Source: Paraburkholderia sp. BL10I2N1
GTDB taxonomy: Bacteria > Pseudomonadota > Gammaproteobacteria > Burkholderiales > Burkholderiaceae
NCBI RefSeq assembly: GCF_004361815.1
Contig: NZ_SNWA01000001.1
Location: 2,418,001-2,482,000, forward strand
Length of the DNA: 64,000 nucleotides
Reading direction: 5' to 3'
Positions within the stretch are counted from its first letter, which is position 1, and each line of letters opens with the position of its first letter. The notes under the pieces were generated by a model. The model worked only from the letters and a program-made list of their open reading frames with translations, was not told where the DNA came from and ran no database searches. Positions 55,039 to 64,000 of the stretch are shown here, piece after piece. A program made the translations under genes and the position numbers.

Positions 55039-55313
55039 TACGCTTCTTCCGGGGCGTCGGTGAGATGGATCTCGATGCCGCCGAAGCGCGACGCTACCCA
55101 GTTGTACGCGTGACACGCGATCCACAGCAGGATGAAGCCGAGAATCGCATTCAGCAGGAGCGCGCTGAACACGGTGCTCAGTTCGACCGAGCGATACCGG
55201 ATGAACGCGACCAGTACGCCGAGCAGGACGATCGGCACGCTGAAGGTCAGGTAGACCAGAATGAGCGCTTTGGCGGTCTGTCCCGGGGCAATGAACGAGA
55301 TCTGTTTTTTCAT
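55038..55313 (-). CDS. Small two-helix membrane protein
   Basis: 91 residues from MKKQISFIAPGQTAKALILV. Two strong hydrophobic helices (about 15-37 and 46-68) and a short acidic tail. Probably a DUF-type inner-membrane protein of unknown function; co-transcribed with moeA above and the GNAT gene below. Confidence 0.7.
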   Translation of the reverse strand: MKKQISFIAPGQTAKALILVYLTFSVPIVLLGVLVAFIRYRSVELSTVFSALLLNAILGFILLWIACHAYNWVASRFGGIEIHLTDAPEEA

Positions 55314-55356
55314 TGAATCAAACCCGCTACGTGATGGTTTCGTGGAAAAAAGTCGG

Positions 55357-56652
55357 TCAGATGAGGCCGTCGAACAACATGATATCGACGGTGTCGCCCG
55401 CATCGATGTCGGCTTGTTCGTGCGCGAGCACGATAAAACAGTTCGCCTCGCTCATCGAGCTGAGTACGCCCGAGCCCTGCGAGCCGGTCGGCGTGACCTG
55501 CCACTGGCCGCGCTCGTTACGTGAGGCGGTGCCGCGCTGAAATTCGGCGCGTCCGGCACGTTTGCGGATGGCCTGCGCGCTGGTCGCCGTGATCACGGGC
55601 GGAGCTTGCACTGACGCGCCCGACATCACGAGCAGCACCGCGCGCACGATCTGGTAGAACGTGACCATCACCGCGACCGGATTACCCGGCAGGCCGAAAA
55701 AGAGCGCGGGCTGGCCGACGCCGGGGCGCTCTCCAGACCACACGCGGCCGAATGCAAGCGGGCGTCCAGGGCGCATCGCCAGGCTCCAGAACGCGACGTC
55801 GCCGAATGTCCGGAGCAACTGCTTCGTGAAGTCCGCCTCGCCGACCGATACCCCGCCGGAAGTCAGTATGACGTCGGCGCTGGCGGCTGCGCTGCGCAGC
55901 GCGGCTTCGAGCGCTGCAGGTTCGTCCCGAACCACACCGAGATCGAGCGCGTCGAGATTCATCCGGCGCAGCATCGCGAAAAGGGTGTGGCGATTGCTGT
56001 CGTACACGCAGCCTGGATCAAGCGGCTCGCCGAGCGATCGTAGTTCGTCGCCGGTCGAGAAGAACGCGACCCGCAACCGGCGTCGTACCGCGACTTCGCC
56101 AATGCCAAGCGATGCCAGCAAGCCGAGATCCGATGGGCGCAGGATGCGTCCCGCAAGCAGTGCCGGCTGGCCCTGGGTGAGGTCTTCACCGGCGCGGCGA
56201 CGGTTCGCGCCGCGCTTCAATGTGTCCCCCGGGAACCGGATCGTGTCGCCGTCGCGCGTCACGAGTTCCTGCGGTACGACCGTGTCGCATCCATTGGGCA
56301 TCAGTGCGCCCGTCATAACCCGCACGCATTCGCCGGCAGAGACGGCGCGCCCGAACGGATGCCCTGCCAGCGCCTTGCCCGCCACGCACAGTTCGACGCT
56401 CCTTTGCTGGGCGACAAGCGATGTGCCATCGAACGCATAACCGTCCATCGCTGAGTTGTCGTGGGCGGGAACGTTAGTCGGTGACACGACGTCGTCCGCC
56501 AGTACGCGATCGAGCGCATCGTGAAGCGGCACGCGTTCGACCGCCGCAACCGGGCTCGCCCACTGGCGCACGATCGCCTGGGCCGCGGATACAGGCAGCG
56601 CCTCTGGGTCGTACTGGACGACACAACTGGAAGAGTCTTTAAGCGTGGTCAT
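55357..56652 (-). CDS. moeA: Molybdopterin molybdenumtransferase
   Basis: 431 residues. DNSAMDGYAFDG and the VILTSGGVSVGEADFTKQL region of gephyrin/MoeA are clear. It inserts molybdate into adenylylated molybdopterin, the step after Mog. Part of the leftward moaA-mobA-moeA cluster. Confidence 0.95.
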   Translation of the reverse strand: MTTLKDSSSCVVQYDPEALPVSAAQAIVRQWASPVAAVERVPLHDALDRVLADDVVSPTNVPAHDNSAMDGYAFDGTSLVAQQRSVELCVAGKALAGHPFGRAVSAGECVRVMTGALMPNGCDTVVPQELVTRDGDTIRFPGDTLKRGANRRRAGEDLTQGQPALLAGRILRPSDLGLLASLGIGEVAVRRRLRVAFFSTGDELRSLGEPLDPGCVYDSNRHTLFAMLRRMNLDALDLGVVRDEPAALEAALRSAAASADVILTSGGVSVGEADFTKQLLRTFGDVAFWSLAMRPGRPLAFGRVWSGERPGVGQPALFFGLPGNPVAVMVTFYQIVRAVLLVMSGASVQAPPVITATSAQAIRKRAGRAEFQRGTASRNERGQWQVTPTGSQGSGVLSSMSEANCFIVLAHEQADIDAGDTVDIMLFDGLI

Positions 56653-56733
56653 GAATGGGGCAGCGTCGCGACCGGATCTGAATCCGGCGTTTCGTCGGTG
56701 ATGCGTGCGACGGGAGGCAGGTTTCAGACTGCC

Positions 56734-57348
56734 TCACGCACGTTCCAGGTCGGCGAGTTCTTGCAAAGTGTTCGCATTGTAAAACGCGCTCCCATCGACG
56801 AAGGCGACTTCGGCCGTCGTGTGGCGCGCGTACCACGCGCGAACCTTGCGCTCGCCGGCTTCCATAAAGGCCGACAGGTCGTCCGCCAGCGACGTGCGAA
56901 CAAGAGCGAATACTGGATGCATCGAGATTTCGCCATGGGGATCGCGCGTGGTGACGGTGGCGATGTCGGCGTGATCTGTTTGGAGCGCCTCAGCGAGGCG
57001 CATGGCGAGGTCCGGCGGCAGATTCGGTGTATCGCACGGCGCGCTTAGTACGAATCCGGTCTTTGCGGCGCGCAGTCCGGCAAGCAGGCCTGCCAGCGGT
57101 CCGGGGAAGTCAGGGAGCGTGTCGGCGATCACTATTGCGCCAAACGGCGCGCCAAGCTCGGCGTAGTGATCCGCGTGGCGGTTGGCGCTGATGAGAAGGG
57201 GACCCGTCTGCGGTGCGAGGCGCTTCAACACGTGCAGCGCGAGGGGCTCGCCGCGAAGCATTTGCAGGCCTTTGTCGAGGCCGCCCATGCGCGTGCCGCG
57301 CCCACCTGCGAGAACGAGTCCGGTAATGTGGCCGGTTTCAATGGGCAT
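56734..57348 (-). CDS. mobA: Molybdenum cofactor guanylyltransferase
   Basis: 204 residues from MPIETGHITGLVLAGGRGTRMGG, the nucleotidyltransferase motif; SAPCDTPNLPPDLA binds metal. It attaches GMP to the Mo-cofactor. Begins 13 bp after moaA. Confidence 0.95.
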   Translation of the reverse strand: MPIETGHITGLVLAGGRGTRMGGLDKGLQMLRGEPLALHVLKRLAPQTGPLLISANRHADHYAELGAPFGAIVIADTLPDFPGPLAGLLAGLRAAKTGFVLSAPCDTPNLPPDLAMRLAEALQTDHADIATVTTRDPHGEISMHPVFALVRTSLADDLSAFMEAGERKVRAWYARHTTAEVAFVDGSAFYNANTLQELADLERA

Positions 57349-57361
57349 GGCGACGGCGGCC

Positions 57362-58471
57362 TCAGCCGCCGATGTACGACATTTCGACGCGTCGGCCTTC
57401 CGACGAGTCAGGCGTCGCGCTTGCGCTGCCGCGCAACTGCGAATAGCGGTCGGTCCGAGCCTGCCAGATACGGGCAACGGCGGTTCCGATGTCTGCGTCG
57501 CTCGCGCCATTGCGTACGAGTGCACGCAGGTCATGTCCTGACGAAGCAAACAGGCACAGATACAACTTGCCTTCGGTCGACAGTCTCGCGCGTGTGCAAC
57601 TTCCGCAAAAGGCACGGGTGACGCTGGAGATCACGCCTATCTCGCCGCTGCCATCGGTGTAACCCCAGCGCTGCGCGGTTTCGGCTGCGCTGTGCGCTTC
57701 GAGCGGCACGAGCGGGAAGCGGGCATTGATTTGCGCGACGACGTCCGCGGAGGGCAGCACTTCGGTCATGTTCCAGCCGTTCGACGTGCCGACGTCCATG
57801 TATTCGATAAACCGCAGCACCGCCCCGCTGCCTTTGAAGTGGCGCGCCATGGGCACCATCTCGGCGTCGTTGGTGCCGCGCTTCACGACCATGTTGACCT
57901 TGATCGGCGCGAGGCCGACGGCTTGCGCTGCGGCGATGCCTTCCAGCACGTCGTCGACGGCGAAGTCGGCATCGTTCATGCGGCGAAATAGCGTGTCGTC
58001 GAGCGCATCGAGACTGACCGTCACACGTGTCAGACCTGCGTCCTTCAGGCTGCGCGCCTTCCGGGCGAGCAGCGAGCCATTGGTGGTGAGCGTAAGGTCG
58101 AGTGGTCGGCCTTCGGGCGTCTTCAACACGGCAAGCTGTTCAATCAGGAATTCGAGGTTCTTGCGCAGCAGGGGTTCGCCGCCCGTCAGACGGATTTTCT
58201 CGACCCCATGCGCGACGAACACGCGCGCGAGGCGTTCGATTTCTTCGAAGGTCAGCAAGGCGCTGTGCGGCAGGAACGGGTAGTCCTTGTCGAACACGGC
58301 CCGCGGCATGCAATAGACGCAGCGAAAATTGCAGCGATCGGTCACCGAAATGCGCAGGTCGCGTAGCGGCCGCGCGAGCGTGTCGGTCAACTGGCCGCGC
58401 GGCTCGTGCGCGGGTCCGGAAATATCCGGAACCGCGCTGACATCGGCGACAGGGATGATGCGTCGGGACAT
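57362..58471 (-). CDS. moaA: GTP 3',8-cyclase
   Basis: 369 residues from [11 protein letters not shown] (a start six bases earlier at 58477 is possible). Radical SAM motif [11 protein letters not shown]-terminal cluster [20 protein letters not shown] and a final Gly-Gly, all needed for conversion of GTP to the pterin intermediate. Head of the Mo-cofactor operon. Confidence 0.96.
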   Translation of the reverse strand: MSRRIIPVADVSAVPDISGPAHEPRGQLTDTLARPLRDLRISVTDRCNFRCVYCMPRAVFDKDYPFLPHSALLTFEEIERLARVFVAHGVEKIRLTGGEPLLRKNLEFLIEQLAVLKTPEGRPLDLTLTTNGSLLARKARSLKDAGLTRVTVSLDALDDTLFRRMNDADFAVDDVLEGIAAAQAVGLAPIKVNMVVKRGTNDAEMVPMARHFKGSGAVLRFIEYMDVGTSNGWNMTEVLPSADVVAQINARFPLVPLEAHSAAETAQRWGYTDGSGEIGVISSVTRAFCGSCTRARLSTEGKLYLCLFASSGHDLRALVRNGASDADIGTAVARIWQARTDRYSQLRGSASATPDSSEGRRVEMSYIGG

Positions 58472-58664
58472 GATCACTTTTATATGGTCTAGACCTTCAT
58501 TCTAGCGGAAACGGCTGCTCTTTCCGGCTGAGGCCAGGACAGCGTGGGGGTATGGCGATTCGCGGTCCCGGCAGTCAGCACGTTATTTCCCGGCGACTGT
58601 CGATCAGGGGTTCGCCTATGTTGTAAGTTCTGATGCCGACCGCGAGCGCGCGAGGCTTCCGACA

Positions 58665-58699
58665 AACAAAAAACCCGCCAGTGAGGGCGGGTTTTTTGC
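58665..58699 (-). terminator. Terminator downstream of rne
   Basis: AAAAAACCCGCC/GGCGGGTTTTTT stem (58669-58698) with an AGTGAG-type loop; T6 on both strands, so it works in either direction. Confidence 0.92.
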
Positions 58700-58715
58700 A
58701 TTGCTACGGTTCAGC

Positions 58716-61700
58716 TTACTCCGAGTGCTTTGCCGTTTCGACCTGTTGCATTGGCGTGGCGTCTGCCGGCGGCAGCGGTTTGCGCTCACGCGGCACGCGG
58801 ACTGGTTTCGCAGTTTGCGCAGCGGCTTCCTGAGCAGCGCGAAGCTTGCCAGCGTCGGTATTGACCCAGACGAGGCCGGCCTTTTCCAGCACCGGTTGCA
58901 ACGACTCAGCCGACAGGCCGTTCGCGCGCGGCGCCTGGGGCGCAGCGGCAGGCGCCGGGGCGGCAGGTGCCTCGACTGCGGCGACCGGCTGCGGTTCGGC
59001 GTGGACTTCGGCTTGCGGTGCGGGCACCGCTGCGGGTGCTTCGACGACTGTTGCCGGAGCCGGAGCCACCGCTTCGCTGACCGGTGCCGGAGTCGGAACC
59101 GGTTCGGGCTGGATGTAAGCTGCCGACTCAGCTTGAGCAACCGGCTCAGCCGGCGTCACCGTTTCGCTGATGACGGTCCTTACCTCGCTTGCCTCGGCGA
59201 CCGACGCAATTTCCACCGGACCCTGCGCTTCCGGAGATGCAACCGGTGTCTCGACTGCAGGAGCCAGCGGCGCTGCCGAAGCTTCAGCAACCGGTACGAC
59301 CGGTTCCGACGTCACAGCCTTTTCGACCGCAATGGCGGGTGTTTCGGTAGCAGCATGCAATTCGGTCTCGACGACCGTTCGCGTCGCGACCGCGGCCACG
59401 ACGGTTTCCACCGGCGCTGCTTCCTTCGCTGCGACCTGTTCCACACGCTGTTGCGGCGTATAAGCCAGTGCATCTTCTACTGCGCTGACGGCAGGGCCTT
59501 CTGCTTCGGTCCCATCGACGGCCCGGCTCACATTCGCGCCATCTTCCTCGCGCTCGCGACGACCACCGCGACGGCCACGGCGACGGCGACGACGCTCTTC
59601 ACCTTCACGTGCGACCGCTTCCTGATCGACCGGCGCGCCATCTTCGGCGCCACCTGCCTGAACCGGCAACGTGACGTCTTCTGCCAACGCCTCGTTCTGG
59701 TTCAGCGCTTCCGCGGCTTCCGGCTGCGGCTTGTTGCGGCGTTCGCCACGCTCGCCACGTTCGCGGCGCTCACCACGCTCCAGGCGTTCGCCGCGTGGCG
59801 AACCTTCGCTGGCTTCGACGCGTTCGCCACGATCCTGACCGCGCTCGGCGCGAGCGTCACGACCTTCGCGCGCCTCGCGTGGCTCACGACCCTCACGCGG
59901 TTCGCGACCTTCACGGGCATTGCGCGGTTCGCGTGCCTCGCGTGGCTCACGACCCTCGCGGCTTTCGCGCGCTTCACGCTGCGACGGCTGACCCTGACGG
60001 CCGCCGACAGCGGCTTCGTCACGGCCGGCCGCATCGCGACCGCCCGCACCTCCGCGGCGGTTGCGATTGCGATCGCCCCCGCGTTCACCGGTACGCTCGC
60101 CGCGCTCCGTGCGCTCGCCACGTACCGGACGGGCGGTCTTTTCGACCGGTGCCGGTGCTGGAGCAGGCGTTGCGGGTTGCATGCCGAAGAGGTTCTTCAG
60201 CCAGCCGATGAAACCACCGGTGCCCGGCGTTATCGCGACAGGGGCTGGGGTAGCGGGGGCGGTCGGACGAACCGGTGCGCTCGGCGCCGGCTTTTCAGGC
60301 GTAATGCCCTTGACTGCCGCTTCCTGCTTCGGCTTCACTTCCTCGGTGCGCTTGCTGTAGCCGGTTTCCGACTCCAGTTCGCGGGCTGCTTCCTCGGCCA
60401 TCTTCCACGACGCGCGCGGATCGTCGAGGCGTGCATCGTCGTGACGCAGGCGCTCGAGCTTGTAATGCGGCGTGTCGAGGTGCTTGTTCGGGATCAACAC
60501 GACGTTGACCTTGAACCGCGATTCGATCTTGTTGATTTCCGCGCGCTTCTCGTTCAGCAGGAAGGCGGTTACCTCGACCGGCACCTGGCAATGGATCGCC
60601 GCGGTGTTTTCCTTCATCGCTTCTTCCTGAATGATCCGCAGAACCTGCAGCGCGGACGATTCGGTGTCGCGGATGTGGCCCGTGCCGTTGCAGCGCGGAC
60701 ACGTCACGTGGCTGCCTTCCGACAGGGCCGGACGCAGACGCTGGCGCGACAGTTCCATCAGGCCGAAGCGCGAGATCTTGCCCATCTGGACGCGCGCACG
60801 ATCGTGCTTCAGTGCGTCTTTCAGGCGTTGCTCGACTTCGCGCTGGCTCTTGGCCGATTCCATGTCGATGAAGTCGATCACGATCAGGCCGCCCAGATCG
60901 CGCAGACGCAACTGGCGGGCAACTTCGTCAGCGGCTTCGAGGTTCGTGCGCGCGGCGGTTTCCTCGATGTCGGCGCCCTTGGTGGCGCGTGCCGAGTTCA
61001 CGTCGATCGCGACGAGTGCTTCGGTGTGGTCGATCACGATCGCGCCGCCCGACGGCAGCGGCACCGTGCGCGAATACGCCGTTTCGATCTGGTGTTCGAT
61101 CTGGAAGCGCGAGAAAAGCGGCACATCGTCGTGATACCGCTTCACCTTGCTGACATTGTCCGGCATTACGATATCCATGAAGGCGCGTGCCTGGTCATGG
61201 ATTTCGGTGGTGTCGATCAGGATTTCGCCGATATCCGGCTGGAAGTAGTCGCGAATCGCGCGGATGACGAGGCTCGATTCGAGGTAGATCAGCATCGGCT
61301 GGCCAGGCGAGCCGCTTTGCGACGCGGCTTCGATCGCGCGCCACAGTTGCATCAGGTAGTTCAGGTCCCACTGCAGTTCTTCGGCGCTGCGGCCGATGCC
61401 AGCCGTGCGCGCGATGATGCTCATGCCTTCCGGCAGTTGCAGTTGCGCCATGGTTTCGCGTAGTTCCTGGCGGTCGTCGCCTTCGATCCGGCGTGACACA
61501 CCGCCGCCACGCGGATTGTTCGGCATCAGCACCAGATAGCGGCCGGCGAGCGAGATAAACGTGGTGAGGGCGGCGCCCTTGTTGCCGCGCTCTTCCTTTT
61601 CGACCTGAACGATCAGTTCCTGGCCTTCGCGCAGCGCGTCCTGGATACGCGCGGAGCGCATGTCGACGCCGTCACGGAAGTACTGGCGGGCGACTTCCTT

Positions 61701-61910
61701 GAACGGGAGAAAACCGTGGCGGTCTTCGCCGTAGTTGACGAAACAGGCTTCGAGGGAGGGCTCGATGCGGGTGATGACGCCCTTGTAGATATTGCCTTTG
61801 CGCTGTTCGCGCCCGGCGGTTTCGATGTCGATATCGATGAGTTTTTGCCCATCGACGATGGCGACGCGCAGTTCTTCCTGCTGCGTCGCATTGAACAGCA
61901 TGCGTTTCAT
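58716..61910 (-). CDS. rne: Ribonuclease E
   Basis: 1064 residues. [22 protein letters not shown], an S1 domain (about 38-118), the DNase I-like catalytic region with [13 protein letters not shown], and the zinc-link [10 protein letters not shown]. The C-terminal half is Arg/Glu-rich and low complexity ([18 protein letters not shown] runs, about 650-750) then Ala/Pro/Val-rich, ending in a conserved [21 protein letters not shown] segment; it scaffolds the degradosome. Divergent from rluC. Confidence 0.97.
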   Translation of the reverse strand: MKRMLFNATQQEELRVAIVDGQKLIDIDIETAGREQRKGNIYKGVITRIEPSLEACFVNYGEDRHGFLPFKEVARQYFRDGVDMRSARIQDALREGQELIVQVEKEERGNKGAALTTFISLAGRYLVLMPNNPRGGGVSRRIEGDDRQELRETMAQLQLPEGMSIIARTAGIGRSAEELQWDLNYLMQLWRAIEAASQSGSPGQPMLIYLESSLVIRAIRDYFQPDIGEILIDTTEIHDQARAFMDIVMPDNVSKVKRYHDDVPLFSRFQIEHQIETAYSRTVPLPSGGAIVIDHTEALVAIDVNSARATKGADIEETAARTNLEAADEVARQLRLRDLGGLIVIDFIDMESAKSQREVEQRLKDALKHDRARVQMGKISRFGLMELSRQRLRPALSEGSHVTCPRCNGTGHIRDTESSALQVLRIIQEEAMKENTAAIHCQVPVEVTAFLLNEKRAEINKIESRFKVNVVLIPNKHLDTPHYKLERLRHDDARLDDPRASWKMAEEAARELESETGYSKRTEEVKPKQEAAVKGITPEKPAPSAPVRPTAPATPAPVAITPGTGGFIGWLKNLFGMQPATPAPAPAPVEKTARPVRGERTERGERTGERGGDRNRNRRGGAGGRDAAGRDEAAVGGRQGQPSQREARESREGREPREAREPRNAREGREPREGREPREAREGRDARAERGQDRGERVEASEGSPRGERLERGERRERGERGERRNKPQPEAAEALNQNEALAEDVTLPVQAGGAEDGAPVDQEAVAREGEERRRRRRGRRGGRREREEDGANVSRAVDGTEAEGPAVSAVEDALAYTPQQRVEQVAAKEAAPVETVVAAVATRTVVETELHAATETPAIAVEKAVTSEPVVPVAEASAAPLAPAVETPVASPEAQGPVEIASVAEASEVRTVISETVTPAEPVAQAESAAYIQPEPVPTPAPVSEAVAPAPATVVEAPAAVPAPQAEVHAEPQPVAAVEAPAAPAPAAAPQAPRANGLSAESLQPVLEKAGLVWVNTDAGKLRAAQEAAAQTAKPVRVPRERKPLPPADATPMQQVETAKHSE

Positions 61911-62647
61911 TGAACGGCTCCAGAGCGGCTCTGCCTGCCCTCGTCCTGGTTGTCAGCCCGGACGGCGAGGGTAGCGGCATGCCGCGCCTTATTGTGTTTT
62001 CACAAGCACGCTGGAGCGGGAACGATGGTCGGAGAATTGCCAGAAAGCGCACCCCGGTCCGGTAACCGGACACGGAACCGCTGGGCACATGCGAATACGG
62101 CTTCAAATAACGGCACGACACGCCGCGGGTCCTGGCAGCACGACCTGCATCGCCTTCATATGCTCCTTGCCACTGCGCCAACCGGGCGCAAAAGCGACAG
62201 GGCGAAGGCTGCGGCGATGCCGCAGCGGGAAGCTTGCACAGAACGCTCGACTTCCCACTCGGGTGTCTCACCTTATTTCGACGTCGCCATGCTTTGCACT
62301 TTCTGCAAAGCGCACTCGGGCGCACGCCGTATTTTCGCAACCGGGAGCCCCGTGCGGGGCCATCAGACCGCCCGCTAACAACGCTCACCGGATAAATTCT
62401 TTTTTACCAAAGTTCCGTTACCGTCGGAGCCGACCGTGACCGAACGCGCCTGTGGGCGCCGTCCCTGCCGGGTGTGAGTTCCGTGCGTGCAACTCGTTGC
62501 ATCTGATTTTTAGGGCGAGCAACCAGCCCCCGGCACAAGTAAAATAGCTCTTTATCGCTTGCACCTGCGCAATCCGCCCGCAATTCGGTTTAATGCGCCG
62601 GTCGTATGCGCCGGCCGCCGCAGACTGCTGGGCAAATTATATTCATA
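61911..62647. other. 737-bp gap between rne and rluC, probable rne leader
   Basis: No gene seen. A hairpin TCCGG-TAA-CCGGA lies near 62058-62070; an AT-rich island at 62390-62418 could hold the rne promoter, giving a leader of about 480 nt. Long rne leaders are used for autoregulation in E. coli; similar use here is an inference. Confidence 0.5.
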
Positions 62648-63688
62648 ATGAAAGAGTTAGGCAAAACATCCCAGAAATCGGTCGCAAGTGACCAGGTCTC
62701 GATGATCGAGATCGACGACGGCGCGGCCGGGCAGCGCATCGATAACTTCCTGCTGCGCGTCTGCAAAGGCGTGCCGAAGAGTCATATTTACCGGATCCTG
62801 CGTAGCGGCGAAGTGCGCGTAAATAAGGGCCGGGTCGATGCGCAATACCGGCTCGGACTCGGGGATCTGGTCCGCGTACCGCCCATCCGGATCGCACAGG
62901 GTCCTGAGGCCACTGCCCATACGCTGGTCCCCGCGGCCCACTTCAATATCCTGTTCGAAGACGACCACCTGCTGGTGATCGACAAGCCGGCTGGGGTCGC
63001 GGTGCACGGTGGCAGCGGCGTCGCGTTTGGCGTGATCGAGCAGATGCGTGAGGCGCGTCCACAGGCGAAGTTTCTGGAACTGGTCCACCGGCTCGACCGG
63101 GAGACTTCCGGCGTGCTGATGCTCGCGAAAAAGAGGGCGGCGCTCGTTGGCCTGCACGAACAGATTCGCGAGAACCGCATGGACAAGCGGTACTATGCGT
63201 GCGTCCATGGCGAATGGGCGAGCGACTGGGGGCGTCGCCGGGCGGTGAAGGAGCCGCTTCACAAGTATCTGACCCCGGATGGCGAGCGGCGCGTGCGCGT
63301 GCAACCGGACGGACTGCCGTCGCATACGGTGTTCAATCTGGTGGACCGCTGGCCCGACTATGCGCTCCTCGAGGCCGAACTCAAGACCGGGCGCACACAT
63401 CAGATTCGGGTTCACCTGGCGCATCTGGGTCTGCCGATCGTCGGCGATGCCAAATACGGCGATTTCGGCCTGAACAAGGCGCTGGCGCGCTCGAATGCCC
63501 ACCCTGGCCTGAAGCGGATGTTCCTGCATGCTTACCGGCTCAGGCTCACGCATCCCGCCACAGGCGAGACGCTGCAATTCGAGGCGCCCCTTCCGGCCGA
63601 CTGCCGGCGCTTCGTCAATCAACTCTCTGAACAACGTAACCAGCAACCTCAAAGCGAGACGGACACGCATGGCTCGACAGCAGTTTGA
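62648..63688 (+). CDS. rluC: 23S rRNA pseudouridine synthase RluC
   Basis: 346 residues from the ATG at 62648 (MKELGKTSQKSVASDQV), without a clear ribosome-binding site. S4 domain (QRIDNFLLRVCKGVPKSHIYRILRSGEVRVNKG), then the RluA catalytic motif LVHRLDRETSGVLMLAKK with the Asp nucleophile. It modifies U955, U2504 and U2580 of 23S rRNA in E. coli. Confidence 0.96.
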   Translation: MKELGKTSQKSVASDQVSMIEIDDGAAGQRIDNFLLRVCKGVPKSHIYRILRSGEVRVNKGRVDAQYRLGLGDLVRVPPIRIAQGPEATAHTLVPAAHFNILFEDDHLLVIDKPAGVAVHGGSGVAFGVIEQMREARPQAKFLELVHRLDRETSGVLMLAKKRAALVGLHEQIRENRMDKRYYACVHGEWASDWGRRRAVKEPLHKYLTPDGERRVRVQPDGLPSHTVFNLVDRWPDYALLEAELKTGRTHQIRVHLAHLGLPIVGDAKYGDFGLNKALARSNAHPGLKRMFLHAYRLRLTHPATGETLQFEAPLPADCRRFVNQLSEQRNQQPQSETDTHGSTAV

Positions 63689-64000
63689 CCTGATCGTCTT
63701 CGACTGGGACGGTACCCTGATGGATTCGACTGCGCATATCACGCGCAGCATCCAGGCAGCGTGCCGCGACCTCGGTCTCCCGGTGCCTGCCGACGAGGCC
63801 GCCAGCTACGTTATCGGACTCGGCCTGCGCGACGCGCTGCAGATCGCCGCACCGACGCTCGATCCGGCCAATTATCCGCATCTTGCCGAGCGTTACCGGT
63901 TCCACTATCTGGTCAAGGATCAACACACGGAACTGTTCGACGGCGCCCGCGAGATGTTGCAGGAACTGCGCGATACCGGTTACCTGCTGGGCGTGGCGAC
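63669..64000 (+). CDS. HAD family hydrolase (Gph-like), N-terminal part
   Basis: Starts inside the end of rluC (20-bp overlap) and runs off the window. FDWDGTLMDST is the HAD motif I nucleophile loop, followed by a helical cap (IQAACRDLGLPVPADEAAS) as in phosphoglycolate phosphatases. Substrate unknown. Confidence 0.93.
   Translation, partial: MARQQFDLIVFDWDGTLMDSTAHITRSIQAACRDLGLPVPADEAASYVIGLGLRDALQIAAPTLDPANYPHLAERYRFHYLVKDQHTELFDGAREMLQELRDTGYLLGVA

Noticed and set aside
58701..61463. Very long plus-strand open frame opposite rne
   Set aside because: It is a shadow of the GC-rich rne gene: composition is Arg/Ala/Cys-rich nonsense without family motifs, while rne on the other strand has all expected domains.

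Overview
The window is ordinary, gene-dense, GC-rich chromosome from a member of the Burkholderiaceae (Burkholderia, Paraburkholderia or Caballeronia group). The evidence is the protein sequences and familiar betaproteobacterial gene blocks: rpsP-rimM-trmD-rplS; orn/mog/darP/pmbA; moaA-mobA-moeA; and rne divergent from rluC. No insertion sequence, integrase, phage gene or CRISPR array was seen. A genus or species cannot be fixed from this sequence alone.

Layout. 1-3.4 kb: end of an Lrp-type regulator, a PA0069-type radical SAM gene behind a near-perfect LexA box, a TM2 protein and a periplasmic glucose/sorbosone dehydrogenase-like protein. 3.4-5.9 kb: the ribosomal S16 operon with its promoter and terminator. 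5.9-14.6 kb: a frameshifted CoA pyrophosphatase gene, a CobD/AmpE-like membrane protein, rsgA, an M48 protease, orn, mog, darP, pmbA and folA. 14.7-24.7 kb: the unusual part, described below. 24.9-36.2 kb: thyA, a large FecR/DUF6600 protein with tandem repeats, an ArsR-like regulator, a tiny lipoprotein, an MFS transporter, a GlxA-type regulator, a thioesterase, fumC and a phospholipase D-like lipoprotein. 36.5-44.4 kb: a MATE pump, an S4 protein, a UvrD-like helicase behind a LexA-like box, azlCD with an AraC regulator, and creA. 44.6-50.4 kb: lutABC, two tRNA-Asn genes, fdxA, pncB and a second LutC-like gene. 50.4-58.5 kb: nhaD, a 2-hydroxyacid dehydrogenase, rmuC and molybdenum cofactor genes. 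58.7-64 kb: rne, rluC and the start of a HAD phosphatase gene.

The standout is a seven-gene leftward operon at 16261-22764 that lies between folA and thyA. Its gene order and protein designs match the Pseudomonas Fap functional-amyloid operon (fapABCDEF). Two secreted proteins each carry three imperfect G-x4-N-x2-A/G-G-x2-N-type repeats. A secreted C39-type cysteine peptidase and a further secreted protein follow, and the last gene encodes an outer-membrane barrel with an N-terminal coiled coil. Three of the proteins share a 12-residue motif like a double-glycine leader, a possible target of the C39 peptidase. A sigma-54-type promoter with a 16-bp palindrome upstream precedes the first gene. 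Two closely related VpsR-like sigma-54 activators flank the operon. The inferred system is an activator-controlled amyloid or biofilm fibre secretion locus; export, assembly and regulation are inferred from sequence only.
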